Notes: generated by a model from the sequence alone, not told the origin. DNA of 20,475 bases from Syntrophorhabdus sp. (GCA_020724025.1 DYHU01000034.1:1-20475), one strand, 5' to 3'; shown: positions 12,891 to 20,420, numbered from the stretch's first letter. Numbers and translations: made by a program.

Positions 12891-13880
12891 ATGAGATCAT
12901 TTAGAATTTTCTGTTTGATCGGTTTTCTCGTTATGGCAGGAATCTTCTTTTCAAATGAAATGGCCCTGGCGGCTTACCCGGACAAACCTTTAGAATTCAT
13001 CGCTCCGGCCAGTCCAGGAGGTGGATGGGATCTCACGTGTCGAATGTCAACAAAAGTATTGAAGGAGGCAGGTCTTGTAGCACAACCCCTTACAGTCATC
13101 AATAAACCCGGAGGATTTGGAGTTGTGGCAATGACCGATATCGTCAGGAATCGAAGAAAAGACCAGAATGTACTCATTGCCTTCTCCGCTGTTCTGACCA
13201 CTCAGATGGCGATCAAAAAGAATCCTTACACCTACAAGGATATCACTCCAATAGCTGCACTCTTTGTGGACTATGGAGTGATTGCAGTAAGAAAGGATTC
13301 TAAATACTCAACTTTTAAAGATCTGTTAGATGAATGGAAGAAACAACCTGGGGTTTTAACCTTCGCAGGTAGTTCTCCGCCAGGCGGTTTGGACCATATG
13401 AGAATTGTCATGATTGCCAGGGCCCTGGGAATGCCTGGAAAAGACTTGAAATATGTGGCCTTTGGTGGTGGAGGAGAAGCCCTTGGGGCTTTATTGGGTG
13501 GACACACGACTGCCTTTGTCGGAGAGGCAGGTGAGATTGCAGGCCATATTGAAGCAGGAACGATCAGACCCCTTGCCCTCCTTTCAGACCGGAAGTTAAC
13601 AGGGATCTTCGAAAAAGTGCCTCTTGCTAAGGAATTTGGTGTAGATGTGGTCTCCCCTAACTGGAGGGGTTTTTATGGTCCACCCGAGATGACTAAAGAG
13701 GTTTTACATTATTGGGAGGAGACCCTTTCTAAGATGGTGAAGACAAAGGAATGGAAGGATGTCCTTGAGCGTCAGGCCTGGGTAGACTTCCTCTTGACTG
13801 GCGATAAACTTCGAAAGTTCCTCGATGATGAACTGGCCATGTATGAAAAATTAGCCAAAGAATTGGGGCTCGTACAGTGA
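12891..13880 (+). CDS. tctC: TctC-family periplasmic solute-binding protein
   Basis: A 329-residue exported protein. A signal peptide (RSFR, then a hydrophobic run LIGFLVMAGIFF, with likely cleavage after ALA at about residue 27) precedes AYPDKPLEFIAPASPGGGWD, the hallmark start of the Bug/TctC family. These proteins capture carboxylates through main-chain contacts with the ligand's carboxylate group and deliver them to the TctAB membrane permease. GGGAGG precedes the ATG. The stop overlaps the tctB start. The 70-bp gap before it shows no gene or terminator, so it is probably in the same transcript as the ligase and lyase genes. Confidence 0.93.
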   Translation: MRSFRIFCLIGFLVMAGIFFSNEMALAAYPDKPLEFIAPASPGGGWDLTCRMSTKVLKEAGLVAQPLTVINKPGGFGVVAMTDIVRNRRKDQNVLIAFSAVLTTQMAIKKNPYTYKDITPIAALFVDYGVIAVRKDSKYSTFKDLLDEWKKQPGVLTFAGSSPPGGLDHMRIVMIARALGMPGKDLKYVAFGGGGEALGALLGGHTTAFVGEAGEIAGHIEAGTIRPLALLSDRKLTGIFEKVPLAKEFGVDVVSPNWRGFYGPPEMTKEVLHYWEETLSKMVKTKEWKDVLERQAWVDFLLTGDKLRKFLDDELAMYEKLAKELGLVQ

Positions 13881-14329
13881 TGAACCGGGATCGAATCGTG
13901 GCACTCATCATTCTCATTCTGGGTATTGGCTACCTGTTGGCGGCCATTTCTCTGCCTTCGGCCCCTATTGGAGACCCCTTGGGGCCGAAGGCATTTCCAA
14001 TCGTCCTGGGTGGGCTGATGATTCTCCTTGGTGCAACTATCTTGATCGGACCGGAGAAAGGTTTGGAATCCCATCCATTGAAGAGGACCTTTAGTAGTGT
14101 CTTTGCCCTCGCGGGATTACTTGGAGGTTATGGCTATACACTCCCATTAATTGGGTACCCCTTAGGGACATTTCTCTTCCTTTTCATTACTGCTCGGATG
14201 ATGGGAGAGAGGTCATGGATCCTCTGTATCCTCCTGTCAGTCGGGCTGAGCCTCGGAATTTATCTCCTCTTCACCCAAGCTCTGGGCATCCCTTTGCCTC
14301 TCGGGGTGATGGAGAAGTTAAAGGGATAA
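13877..14329 (+). CDS. tctB: TctB-family small membrane subunit
   Basis: A 150-residue integral membrane protein with four hydrophobic segments (IVALIILILGIGYLLAAI; FPIVLGGLMILLGATILIG; VFALAGLLGGYGYTL...LGTFLFLFITA; WILCILLSVGLSLGIYLLF). It matches the poorly conserved TctB subunit of tripartite tricarboxylate transporters, and the conserved D-P-L-G-P-K-A-F-P segment between helices 1 and 2 is present. It starts in an ATGA overlap with tctC and is followed 8 bp later by tctA, so the three transporter genes are tightly coupled. Confidence 0.9.
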   Translation: MMNRDRIVALIILILGIGYLLAAISLPSAPIGDPLGPKAFPIVLGGLMILLGATILIGPEKGLESHPLKRTFSSVFALAGLLGGYGYTLPLIGYPLGTFLFLFITARMMGERSWILCILLSVGLSLGIYLLFTQALGIPLPLGVMEKLKG

Positions 14330-14337
14330 GGAATCAT

Positions 14338-15837
14338 ATGGTAGAAATCCTCGGTCATCTCGCCTATGGTTTTAACATCGCCCTTACACCGATCAATATT
14401 CTCTACGCCTTTATCGGATGCCTCGTGGGAACACTAATCGGTGTTCTTCCGGGTATCGGACCTGCTGGTGGAATGGCCCTTCTCATTCCTTTGACTTATG
14501 GAAAGGAGCCTGCCTCTGCCATCATCCTTCTTTCAGGGATTTATTATGGAGCAATGTATGGAGGCTCTACAACCTCCATTCTCCTGAATGTCCCTGGTGA
14601 GGCCGCCTCTGTGGTGACTACCTTGGATGGTTATCAAATGGCAAAAAAGGGGCTGGCAGGTCCGGCCCTTGCCATTGCTACAGTTGGATCTTTTATCGCG
14701 GGAACCATAGGCATTGTCTTGCTCATGTTGATCGGGCCGCCGATGGCCAAAGCGGCACTTAAATTTGGGCCTGCGGAGACCTTTGCCCTTATGGTCTTTG
14801 GGCTTTCGATGGTCACCAGTCTCTCAGGCCGATCGTTACGCAAGGGCCTCGTCTCCATGACATTGGGCCTGATGTTGGCAACGATAGGAATCGATTTGCC
14901 TACAGGACTGCTTCGATTTACCTTCGGTATTCCAAAATTGATGGAGGGTTTTGATATCATCGTCGTTGCCATCGGCCTTTTCGCTGTTTCTGAAATTCTT
15001 ACCTGCACTGAAGAGCTCCGCGCGGGTGAATATGTCAGTGAGAAAGTCTCCCGCATCTGGCTTTCTATGAAAGATTTCATCGAAAGTATTGGGGCAATCT
15101 TAAGGGGAACATTGTTAGGATTTTTTATTGGCGTGCTCCCTGGGGCAGCCCATGTCACTGCCTCCTTTCTCTCATATACTTTAGAGAAAAAGTTTTCAAA
15201 GAACCCAGAGAGGTTTGGTAAAGGAGAGATACGAGGAGTGGCTGCACCAGAGTCGGCCAATAACTCTGCTGCCTGCGGTGCGTTGATACCCCTTCTAACA
15301 CTTGGTTTACCTGCATCTGCAGTCACTGCAGTGCTCTATGGAGCGCTTCTCATGGTAGGTGTTAGGCCGAGTCCGTTCCTATTTCAAAAACACCCGGATG
15401 TTGTATGGGGTCTGATTGCCAGTATGTACCTCGGTAATGTGATGCTTCTCATCTTAAACCTACCTATGATCGGTATTTGGGTCAAGATCCTGAGCACTCC
15501 ACCCCGATGGTTGTTTCCAATCGTGCTGGCCATCTCCTTTATTGGTGTTTACAGTGTAAATAATTCTCCATTAGATCTCATCCTCGCAACGATTCTTGGT
15601 ATTTTAGGCTATTTCATGAGAAAATTTGATTACCCATTGGCCCCGGTAATCCTTGGGCTCGTCCTTGGAGACCTTATGGAACAGGCCCTTCGCCAGACGC
15701 TAATGATCTCAGGTGGAAGTCTGATGATCTTCTTAAGAAGCCCCATTGCCATCAGTCTGTTTATACTGGCTGGAGTGGTTATGGTCGCACCCAAAATCAT
15801 TTACAGGGGCAAAGTGAAACTTGAAATCGAATCATAA
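14338..15837 (+). CDS. tctA: TctA-family large permease subunit
   Basis: A 499-residue polytopic membrane protein, the usual length for TctA, which couples carboxylate entry to an ion gradient. Conserved segments include GTLIGVLPGIGPAGGMALLI near the N-terminus, YGAMYGGSTTSILLNVPGEA, and the repeated-half motif GVLPGAAHVTASFLSYTLEK with APESANNSAACGALIPLLTL. The frame is open from 14215, but the first 41 codons are frame-shifted tctB sequence. The ATG at 14338, beginning MVEILGHLAYGFNIALTP with AAGG upstream, is the real start. Confidence 0.95.
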   Translation: MVEILGHLAYGFNIALTPINILYAFIGCLVGTLIGVLPGIGPAGGMALLIPLTYGKEPASAIILLSGIYYGAMYGGSTTSILLNVPGEAASVVTTLDGYQMAKKGLAGPALAIATVGSFIAGTIGIVLLMLIGPPMAKAALKFGPAETFALMVFGLSMVTSLSGRSLRKGLVSMTLGLMLATIGIDLPTGLLRFTFGIPKLMEGFDIIVVAIGLFAVSEILTCTEELRAGEYVSEKVSRIWLSMKDFIESIGAILRGTLLGFFIGVLPGAAHVTASFLSYTLEKKFSKNPERFGKGEIRGVAAPESANNSAACGALIPLLTLGLPASAVTAVLYGALLMVGVRPSPFLFQKHPDVVWGLIASMYLGNVMLLILNLPMIGIWVKILSTPPRWLFPIVLAISFIGVYSVNNSPLDLILATILGILGYFMRKFDYPLAPVILGLVLGDLMEQALRQTLMISGGSLMIFLRSPIAISLFILAGVVMVAPKIIYRGKVKLEIES

Positions 15838-15855
15838 ATAATAAAGGGTATGACG

Positions 15856-16461
15856 ATGGAAAAGAATGAGATGAATGACCAGATAAAAACAGGAAAGATC
15901 ATTCAAGAAATTCGAGAAAAGAGAGGTCTCTCTATCGACTCCATGGCTAAAAAGACGGGATTATTTCCTGATCAACTGGTTCAGATCGAGGAAGGGAAAA
16001 CCTCCCCTGCCCTCGGTGTTTTGATAAAGATTTCTAAAGCCCTGGAAGTAAAAGTGGGAGAGATCATGGGTGAGGAAGCCACGCAGTCCTTTATAATTAT
16101 GCGAAAAGACGAAATGGGAAAACACCCTCATCATGTCTCTAAAGAAAGCCTGGGATACGGCTATTCCTACGTGACCCTGGGGCACGAGAAGAAGGATCGC
16201 CGGATGGAACCCTTCCTGGTGACCCTGGAACCAGAAGAGGCCGAGGGTGAGAGGGTCTCTGTTCATGAAGGAGAGGAATTCATCTATGTATTAGAAGGAG
16301 AGTTAGAAATCTGCCTCGATCAGAATAAGGAGATCCTTTACCCAGGAGATTCCATCTATTATGATGGCTCAATTCCTCATACCCTTAAATGTTATGGAAA
16401 AGTCCCAACAAAAATTGTCGCCGTGATCTATATTCCAAATGACAAGAATCAGCATGAGTAG
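15856..16461 (+). CDS. XRE-family HTH / cupin regulator (divergent third member)
   Basis: About 201 residues. An HTH domain (IIQEIREKRGLSIDSMAKKT...LVQIEEGKTSPALGVLIKIS) is joined to a cupin domain with VHEGEEFIYVLEGELEICLD and GDSIYYDGSIPHTLKCYG. It has the same architecture as the two 184-residue regulators but is far more diverged. The first ATG (15850) sits only about 2 nt after AAAGGG, whereas the ATG at 15856 has a 7-nt gap and is preferred. It follows tctA by 18 bp, so it is co-transcribed with the transporter and probably senses its substrate or a product. Confidence 0.9.
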   Translation: MEKNEMNDQIKTGKIIQEIREKRGLSIDSMAKKTGLFPDQLVQIEEGKTSPALGVLIKISKALEVKVGEIMGEEATQSFIIMRKDEMGKHPHHVSKESLGYGYSYVTLGHEKKDRRMEPFLVTLEPEEAEGERVSVHEGEEFIYVLEGELEICLDQNKEILYPGDSIYYDGSIPHTLKCYGKVPTKIVAVIYIPNDKNQHE

Positions 16462-16491
16462 AGTTGATTTTTCAAAAATCTCCGCCTAAAT

Positions 16492-17358
16492 ATGAATGAA
16501 AAACTCAATATCTTAGAACTGATTAAGAAGGAAAAAATGTTAGTGATTCCCGGGGTCTATGACGCCCTCTCTGCGAAGATTGCCGAGAAAGCTGGATTCC
16601 TTGTCATCGTCATGGGAGGGTATAGCGTCTCGGCCACACGTCTTGGACAACCTGATGTGGGCTACTTGACGATGATTGAGATGAGTTCACAGATTAAAGT
16701 GATTTCAGATGCAGTCCATATCCCTCTCATCGCAGATGGAGATACGGGATACGGCAATCCTTTGAATGTGATGAGGACAGTTCGGGAGTATGAAAAGGCG
16801 GGCGCTTCTGGGATCATTTTGGAAGATCAACAATGGCCAAAAAGATGTGGCCACATGGAGGGAAAACAGGTCATTACCCTAGAGGAACACCTCAAGAAAA
16901 TTGAAGCAGCCCTAAAGGCCAGAGCTAATAAAAATTTTATAATTATCGCCAGGACTGACTCTCTAACTACTCATGGCATAAAGGAAGCCATCAGGCGCGG
17001 AAAGGCCTATCGAGATGCCGGAGCTGATGTCGTATTCATAGAAGCTCCCCAATCTGTTGAGGAACTATTGGCCATCAGGGATTCCATAAAAGATGTCCCA
17101 CTTGTAGCCAGTATCGTGGAAGGGGGAAAAACGCCATTGCTGTCCGCCAAAAAATTGGAGAAAATGGGTTACAATATTTTATTTTTTGGCTGTACGGCAG
17201 TCTTCACCATAGCAAAGGGATTGATGGATGCCATGATTTATTTGAAGAGGGAAGGAAACACCGAGGGACTGCTGGATAAAATGTATACCTTCCGTGATTT
17301 TAATGAACTGATGGGCATTAAAGAATTCTCCCTTCTTGAGAAGAAATTTAAGTTTTAG
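16492..17358 (+). CDS. isocitrate lyase/PEP mutase superfamily carbon-carbon lyase (2,3-dimethylmalate/methylisocitrate lyase-like)
   Basis: A 288-residue TIM-barrel enzyme. It has IPGVYDALSAKIAEKAGF, the metal-binding LIADGDTGYGNP (79-90), E-D at 111-112, and the catalytic loop KRCGHMEGK (117-125), whose cysteine is the base in lyase members of the superfamily. IARTDS and the later IVEGGKTP are also conserved. The KRCGH motif separates true lyases (isocitrate, methylisocitrate, 2,3-dimethylmalate) from mutases and hydrolases. The lyases release pyruvate, glyoxylate or a similar keto acid plus a carboxylate. It could process the same imported acid by a CoA-independent route or a product of the HMG-CoA-lyase homologue. 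No clear ribosome site precedes the ATG. Confidence 0.88.
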   Translation: MNEKLNILELIKKEKMLVIPGVYDALSAKIAEKAGFLVIVMGGYSVSATRLGQPDVGYLTMIEMSSQIKVISDAVHIPLIADGDTGYGNPLNVMRTVREYEKAGASGIILEDQQWPKRCGHMEGKQVITLEEHLKKIEAALKARANKNFIIIARTDSLTTHGIKEAIRRGKAYRDAGADVVFIEAPQSVEELLAIRDSIKDVPLVASIVEGGKTPLLSAKKLEKMGYNILFFGCTAVFTIAKGLMDAMIYLKREGNTEGLLDKMYTFRDFNELMGIKEFSLLEKKFKF

Positions 17359-17422
17359 AATGAAAAAATGTTTCTCCCCTACTATAATGAGTTGAAAATT
17401 AAATTTCGATGAGGAGTTTGAA

Positions 17423-17977
17423 ATGCCAACAAAAAGGATGGATGAAAAATCCTTCGGAGCTAAGATGAAACAGCTTCGCCAACTGAGAAAGATCTCCTTT
17501 GGACATTTTGCCAATATGACCGGATACTCACAGCGGTACTTAAAGGAGATTGAAGAAGGTAAGGTCATCCCTCCTGTGGCTGCCGTTATTCAGATCGCAA
17601 AGGCCCTTGCTGTCGATTCGGGTTCATTCCTCTCGGCCGAGGAGCAGCAAGCTTCGGAAAAAAGAAGAAGGGAAAGTTTTTACAAACGGACTCAGGCCTA
17701 CTCCTATAAAACGCTCACTCCGGATGCAGAGACGAAACATATGAAGGCCTTTCTTGTCACCATCGATCCACGGCAGGACCATCGGATGGTTGATTACCGT
17801 CATGAGGGGGAGGAATTCATCTATGTCTTAAAAGGAGAGGTGGAGGTGAGGGTGGGTGAAAATCAGAATCATCTCAAGAAAGGGGAAACCCTCCATTTCG
17901 ATTCAGGCATCCCCCATAAGCTTCGCAATCTCAGCGACGAGGAAGCCAAACTCCTGGTGGTGCTTTACACCCCGTAA
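17423..17977 (+). CDS. XRE-family HTH / cupin regulator (copy 2, paralogue of 6692-7246)
   Basis: A 184-residue protein with the same length and layout as the regulator at 6692 and roughly 85% identical by eye. The cupin half (from SFYKRTQAYSYKTLTPDA to LYTP) is almost unchanged. In the HTH, residues 27-42 differ strongly: copy 1 has ETLANKTGLSHRYLRD and this copy has GHFANMTGYSQRYLKE. This suggests the same ligand but a different operator. GAGGAG lies 8 nt before the ATG. A TATAAT (17383-17388) lies upstream but without a good -35, so it may be read from the preceding lyase gene. A heptamer array begins directly at its stop codon. Confidence 0.93.
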   Translation: MPTKRMDEKSFGAKMKQLRQLRKISFGHFANMTGYSQRYLKEIEEGKVIPPVAAVIQIAKALAVDSGSFLSAEEQQASEKRRRESFYKRTQAYSYKTLTPDAETKHMKAFLVTIDPRQDHRMVDYRHEGEEFIYVLKGEVEVRVGENQNHLKKGETLHFDSGIPHKLRNLSDEEAKLLVVLYTP

Positions 17978-18101
17978 TTCGATTTCGGATTTCGGAATGC
18001 GGAATTCGGATTAAAAATTCAATTTTCGGTTTGAAAGTTCAGAACTTTAGTTAAACCGTTTCTTCTACTCCGCAATCACCAATCCGCAATCCGCAATTGA
18101 A
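17978..18101. repeat. heptamer arrays D and E, inverted to each other between convergent genes
   Basis: Array D (17985-18012): TCGGATT, TCGGAAT, GCGGAAT, TCGGATT. Array E (18067-18101): ACTCCGC, AATCACC, AATCCGC, AATCCGC, AATTGAA, which is the reverse complement type (GCGGATT on the minus strand). Each array abuts the stop codon of its own gene, and both read GCGGATT-like in that gene's sense strand. The two arms could pair into a long imperfect stem, so a bidirectional terminator or 3'-end structure is possible. The 54 bp between them are AT-rich. Confidence 0.75.
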
Positions 18102-18983
18102 TTACTCTCTCCAGTTCCTGGGCACGCCTGCGAAGGAGGCCTTCCGTTCCAATTCGCTGAGTTGACCCTCGAAATATCGGACCGCATTGTTAATCCGGTT
18201 CAGCTCCGCCCTCGATCCCCGGCTTTCATAATTCGTCTTTAACCTTCTTAGCTCCTCCAGATTTCGATTATAGAACCTGAACTGGCCGATCCAGTATTCC
18301 CTGCTATATCCGCCGGGTCGTTCGGGTGACGGTATCCCCTGCATGGAAAAGAGCGTCATCTTTCCGTTGAGGGAATCGATCACCACCTTGAACCTGTTGA
18401 GAAAGGAGTTTCCCAGAAGGCCCTGATAGGTGGGCATGGTATAGACCAGGGCATCCACATTCTCCACCTCCGCCTTTCCCACCTGGACCGACCTCAATGT
18501 CACCAGCGGGGTGAGAATCACATCGCTCACACTTGAGACACGAATAAAGGGAGTTTCGTCATTAATGGGGATGCCCAGCTCATTGGCTATCTGCCGGCTG
18601 ATGAGGGTGAAACTGGCCCCCGTATCCACAATGAAATATTGCTTCACCCTTCCGTTCAGAACAACCTCTGTTAGCCACAGTTCATGTCTCCTGAAAAGAT
18701 TCACCTCATATCCCTGAGTTTCAATCGTTTTTGGAGGGGTAGTGGTCCCGGGAGCGGTTTTGGGCTTCTCCTGAGTCTCCGGCACAGAGACCTCTTTCAT
18801 CTCTTTGGGAGCCTTCCGCATCTCAGCATCGGAGCGGTATTTCTCCGGAACCTTTGAAAGATCATCGGCAAAATGGAGTGTCCCCTTCTCATCCACCCAC
18901 TTATACATCTCGCCGTGACATGGAGTGACAAAGAGGATTAAAATGATGAGGAAGGGGAGTAGGCCTTTCACTCTTGCTTTCAT
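18102..18983 (-). CDS. exported DUF4124 / retropepsin-like aspartic protease protein
   Basis: About 293 residues from the ATG at 18983 (another ATG is at 18989). The frame is also open to a TTG at 19025, but that TTG is the -35 box of a strong promoter, so it is rejected as a start. A signal sequence (KARVKGLLPFLIILILFV, then T-P-C-H-G) precedes a DUF4124 motif (MYKWVDEKGTLHFADDLSKV). A proline/threonine-rich linker follows, then a single retropepsin-like domain with FIVDTGASFTLIS (catalytic D-T-G) and GLLGNSFLNRF, and a charged helical tail. These single-domain proteases dimerise; substrates are unknown. It probably acts in the envelope or periplasm. A lipoprotein cysteine is conceivable but the lipobox is poor. 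Confidence 0.85.
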   Translation of the reverse strand: MKARVKGLLPFLIILILFVTPCHGEMYKWVDEKGTLHFADDLSKVPEKYRSDAEMRKAPKEMKEVSVPETQEKPKTAPGTTTPPKTIETQGYEVNLFRRHELWLTEVVLNGRVKQYFIVDTGASFTLISRQIANELGIPINDETPFIRVSSVSDVILTPLVTLRSVQVGKAEVENVDALVYTMPTYQGLLGNSFLNRFKVVIDSLNGKMTLFSMQGIPSPERPGGYSREYWIGQFRFYNRNLEELRRLKTNYESRGSRAELNRINNAVRYFEGQLSELERKASFAGVPRNWRE

Positions 18984-18996
18984 AACCATTGAAAAT

Positions 18997-19025
18997 ATTT
19001 TACTTTTATTAAAAAGAGTTGTCAA
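18997..19025 (-). promoter_or_regulatory. promoter of the retropepsin-like gene
   Basis: On the minus strand TTGACA (19025-19020), 17 bp, TAAAAT (19002-18997). Transcription would begin about 18990, placing the ATGs at 18989 and 18983 at or next to the 5' end. The mRNA is thus leaderless or nearly so. Confidence 0.6.
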
Positions 19026-19054
19026 TTGCCGTCTTCAGTCTCTTCTGCTATAAT
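19026..19054 (+). promoter_or_regulatory. promoter of ubiE/menG, abutting the divergent one
   Basis: TTGCCG (19026-19031), 17 bp, TATAAT (19049-19054). Its -35 box begins at the base next to the -35 box of the divergent promoter. The ATG at 19063 lies only 8 bp after the -10, so the leader is minimal. Confidence 0.55.
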
Positions 19055-19062
19055 TTTTTGGA

Positions 19063-19776
19063 ATGAAAACCTACTCGCTCCATCCCGAATCGATCCGAAA
19101 CCTCTTTAACAACATCGCTCCCACTTACGATCTTCTCAATCACCTTCTCAGCCTGGGGAGAGACCTCTACTGGAGGAAGATGGCGGTTCGGGAATTCAGG
19201 GGACACAATGGCTGGATGCTCGATATTGCCACCGGCACAGGAGATATGACGATTGAAATCATCCGTCAGGATGGGCAGGAAAGAAAGGTCTTCGGCCTCG
19301 ACTTCTCAGAACCGATGCTCAGAAGAGCCCGGGAAAAACTTTCGAAGAAGGGGGTTCTCCGGACGGTCGCCCTCGGCCTTGGAGATGCCCTGAACCTTCC
19401 TTTCCGGGAAAACACCTTCAGCGGTTCGATGATCGCTTTTGGTCTGAGAAATATTGTGGAGAAGGAGCAGGCCCTCTCCGAGATGGTCCGGGTGGTCAGG
19501 CCGGGCGGGAAGGTCGTGGTCCTTGAATTTACCTTCCCGCAGAAAGGGCTGATGAGAAGAATCTATCCCGTCTATTTCAAAAGGATTCTTCCCCGGATTG
19601 GCGGATTGATCTCAGGCGATAGAAGCGCCTATGCCTATCTTCCCGAATCCGTCCTTCATTTTCGATATGCCGAAGAGTATGAGGGATTGATGAGGAAATC
19701 CGGATTGGCAAATGTCCTCTCCCGGCAGCTCACCGGAGGGGTTGCCTCCATTATATCCGGAATGAAAAAGGATTGA
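19063..19776 (+). CDS. ubiE: demethylmenaquinone/ubiquinone methyltransferase
   Basis: A 237-residue class I methyltransferase of the UbiE/MenG family. It shows FNNIAPTYDLLNHLLSLGRD...WR near the N-terminus, the SAM motif MLDIATGTGDM, GLDFSEPML, GDALNLPF, IAFGLRNI and VVRPGGKVVVLEF, and the C-terminal YLPESVLHFRYAEEYEGLM. All are diagnostic. It carries out the last step of menaquinone synthesis (C-methylation of demethylmenaquinone), which fits an anaerobic respirer; a ubiquinone role cannot be excluded from sequence alone, and menG would be an equally good symbol. Its stop overlaps the following acetyltransferase start by one base (TGATG). Confidence 0.95.
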   Translation: MKTYSLHPESIRNLFNNIAPTYDLLNHLLSLGRDLYWRKMAVREFRGHNGWMLDIATGTGDMTIEIIRQDGQERKVFGLDFSEPMLRRAREKLSKKGVLRTVALGLGDALNLPFRENTFSGSMIAFGLRNIVEKEQALSEMVRVVRPGGKVVVLEFTFPQKGLMRRIYPVYFKRILPRIGGLISGDRSAYAYLPESVLHFRYAEEYEGLMRKSGLANVLSRQLTGGVASIISGMKKD

Positions 19777-20216
19777 TGATTCGGCCCTTCTCCCTCTCAG
19801 ACCTGAACGCCATTCTCAAAATTGAACGAGAATCCTTCCCGAAATCCCCCTACGACCGGATGACCTTCATCCACCTCCACTCCCTCTACCCTGAAAATTT
19901 TCTTGTCCATACCGGAACCACCTGTGACCGGGAAGACCGGATCTGGGGTTATATCATCTTCTCTCCGGAGGGGCATATCATCTCTCTTGCCGTCCTTCCC
20001 GAGCAGAGGAGAAAGGGAATCGGGAAGGAACTTCTCCGAAAGGCGATGGAGACTCCTCATTTGAAAAGGTTACGGGCGGAGGTGAGAAAAAGCAATCTCG
20101 GGGCGCAGGCCTTTTACTCACGTATGGGATTTCGGATCGCAGGCGTTGTCCCGAACTACTATGGGCACGAGGATGCCCTCATCATTCAGTGGACCCCTTA
20201 TAGGGGGATAGGATGA
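19776..20216 (+). CDS. rimI: GNAT N-acetyltransferase, RimI-like
   Basis: About 146 residues from the ATG at 19776; an in-frame TTG at 19773 is rejected because ATG is adjacent. A single GNAT domain has IERESFPKSPY, the beta-strand pair WGYIIFSPEGHIISLAVLP, the acetyl-CoA pyrophosphate loop QRRKGIGKELL (motif Q/RxxGxG/A), and the RimI-typical LRAEVRKSNLGAQAFYSRMG followed by YYGHEDALI. RimI acetylates the N-terminal alanine of ribosomal protein S18, and relatives modify other protein N-termini. The order ubiE-rimI with one-base overlap indicates co-transcription. The symbol is by family resemblance. Confidence 0.82.
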   Translation: MIRPFSLSDLNAILKIERESFPKSPYDRMTFIHLHSLYPENFLVHTGTTCDREDRIWGYIIFSPEGHIISLAVLPEQRRKGIGKELLRKAMETPHLKRLRAEVRKSNLGAQAFYSRMGFRIAGVVPNYYGHEDALIIQWTPYRGIG

Positions 20217-20217
20217 T

Positions 20218-20259
20218 TGAGATATTGAGAATTGGGCGTTGAATGATAGAAATATGAAA
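20218..20259. repeat. degenerate heptamer array F
   Basis: Directly after the rimI stop: TGAGATA, TTGAGAA, TTGGGCG, TTGAATG, ATAGAAA, TATGAAA. The periodicity is weaker than in the other arrays, but the position right at a stop codon is the same. Confidence 0.4.
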
Positions 20260-20293
20260 TGATTATGATGGGTTAAAGATATTTATCTTTTAA

Positions 20294-20363
20294 AAAATCT
20301 CATTTGACGTTTCAAAATAAATCTTAAAAAAGAGCCGATTTTTGAAAAATGAAATGAGATTTT
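20294..20363. repeat. long nested inverted repeat
   Basis: Outer stem AAAATCTCATTT (20294-20305) with AAATGAGATTTT (20352-20363), a symmetric 4x4 internal loop, then inner stem TTTCAAAA (20310-20317) with TTTTGAAA (20340-20347). The apical part may extend through AATC/GATT. There is no ORF in the region. It could be the 3' structure of the rimI transcript or a small mobile palindrome. Confidence 0.6.
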
Positions 20364-20420
20364 CAGGGTTGGTCTTACTTTTTTTCATACTTTGTGAAAT
20401 TTTTTAAACCGGCCCTTTTC

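Noticed and set aside
14215..14337. N-terminal 41-residue extension of TctA
   Set aside because: It is out-of-frame tctB sequence; the ATG at 14338 has a ribosome site and matches the normal TctA start.
14634..15326. Minus-strand ORF of 230 codons opposite tctA
   Set aside because: It lies wholly antisense to a clear permease gene, is composed of low-complexity S/P/A-rich sequence and matches no family.
18984..19025. TTG start at 19025 for the retropepsin-like protein
   Set aside because: The TTG belongs to a TTGACA-N17-TAAAAT promoter, so translation must start downstream, at 18989 or 18983.
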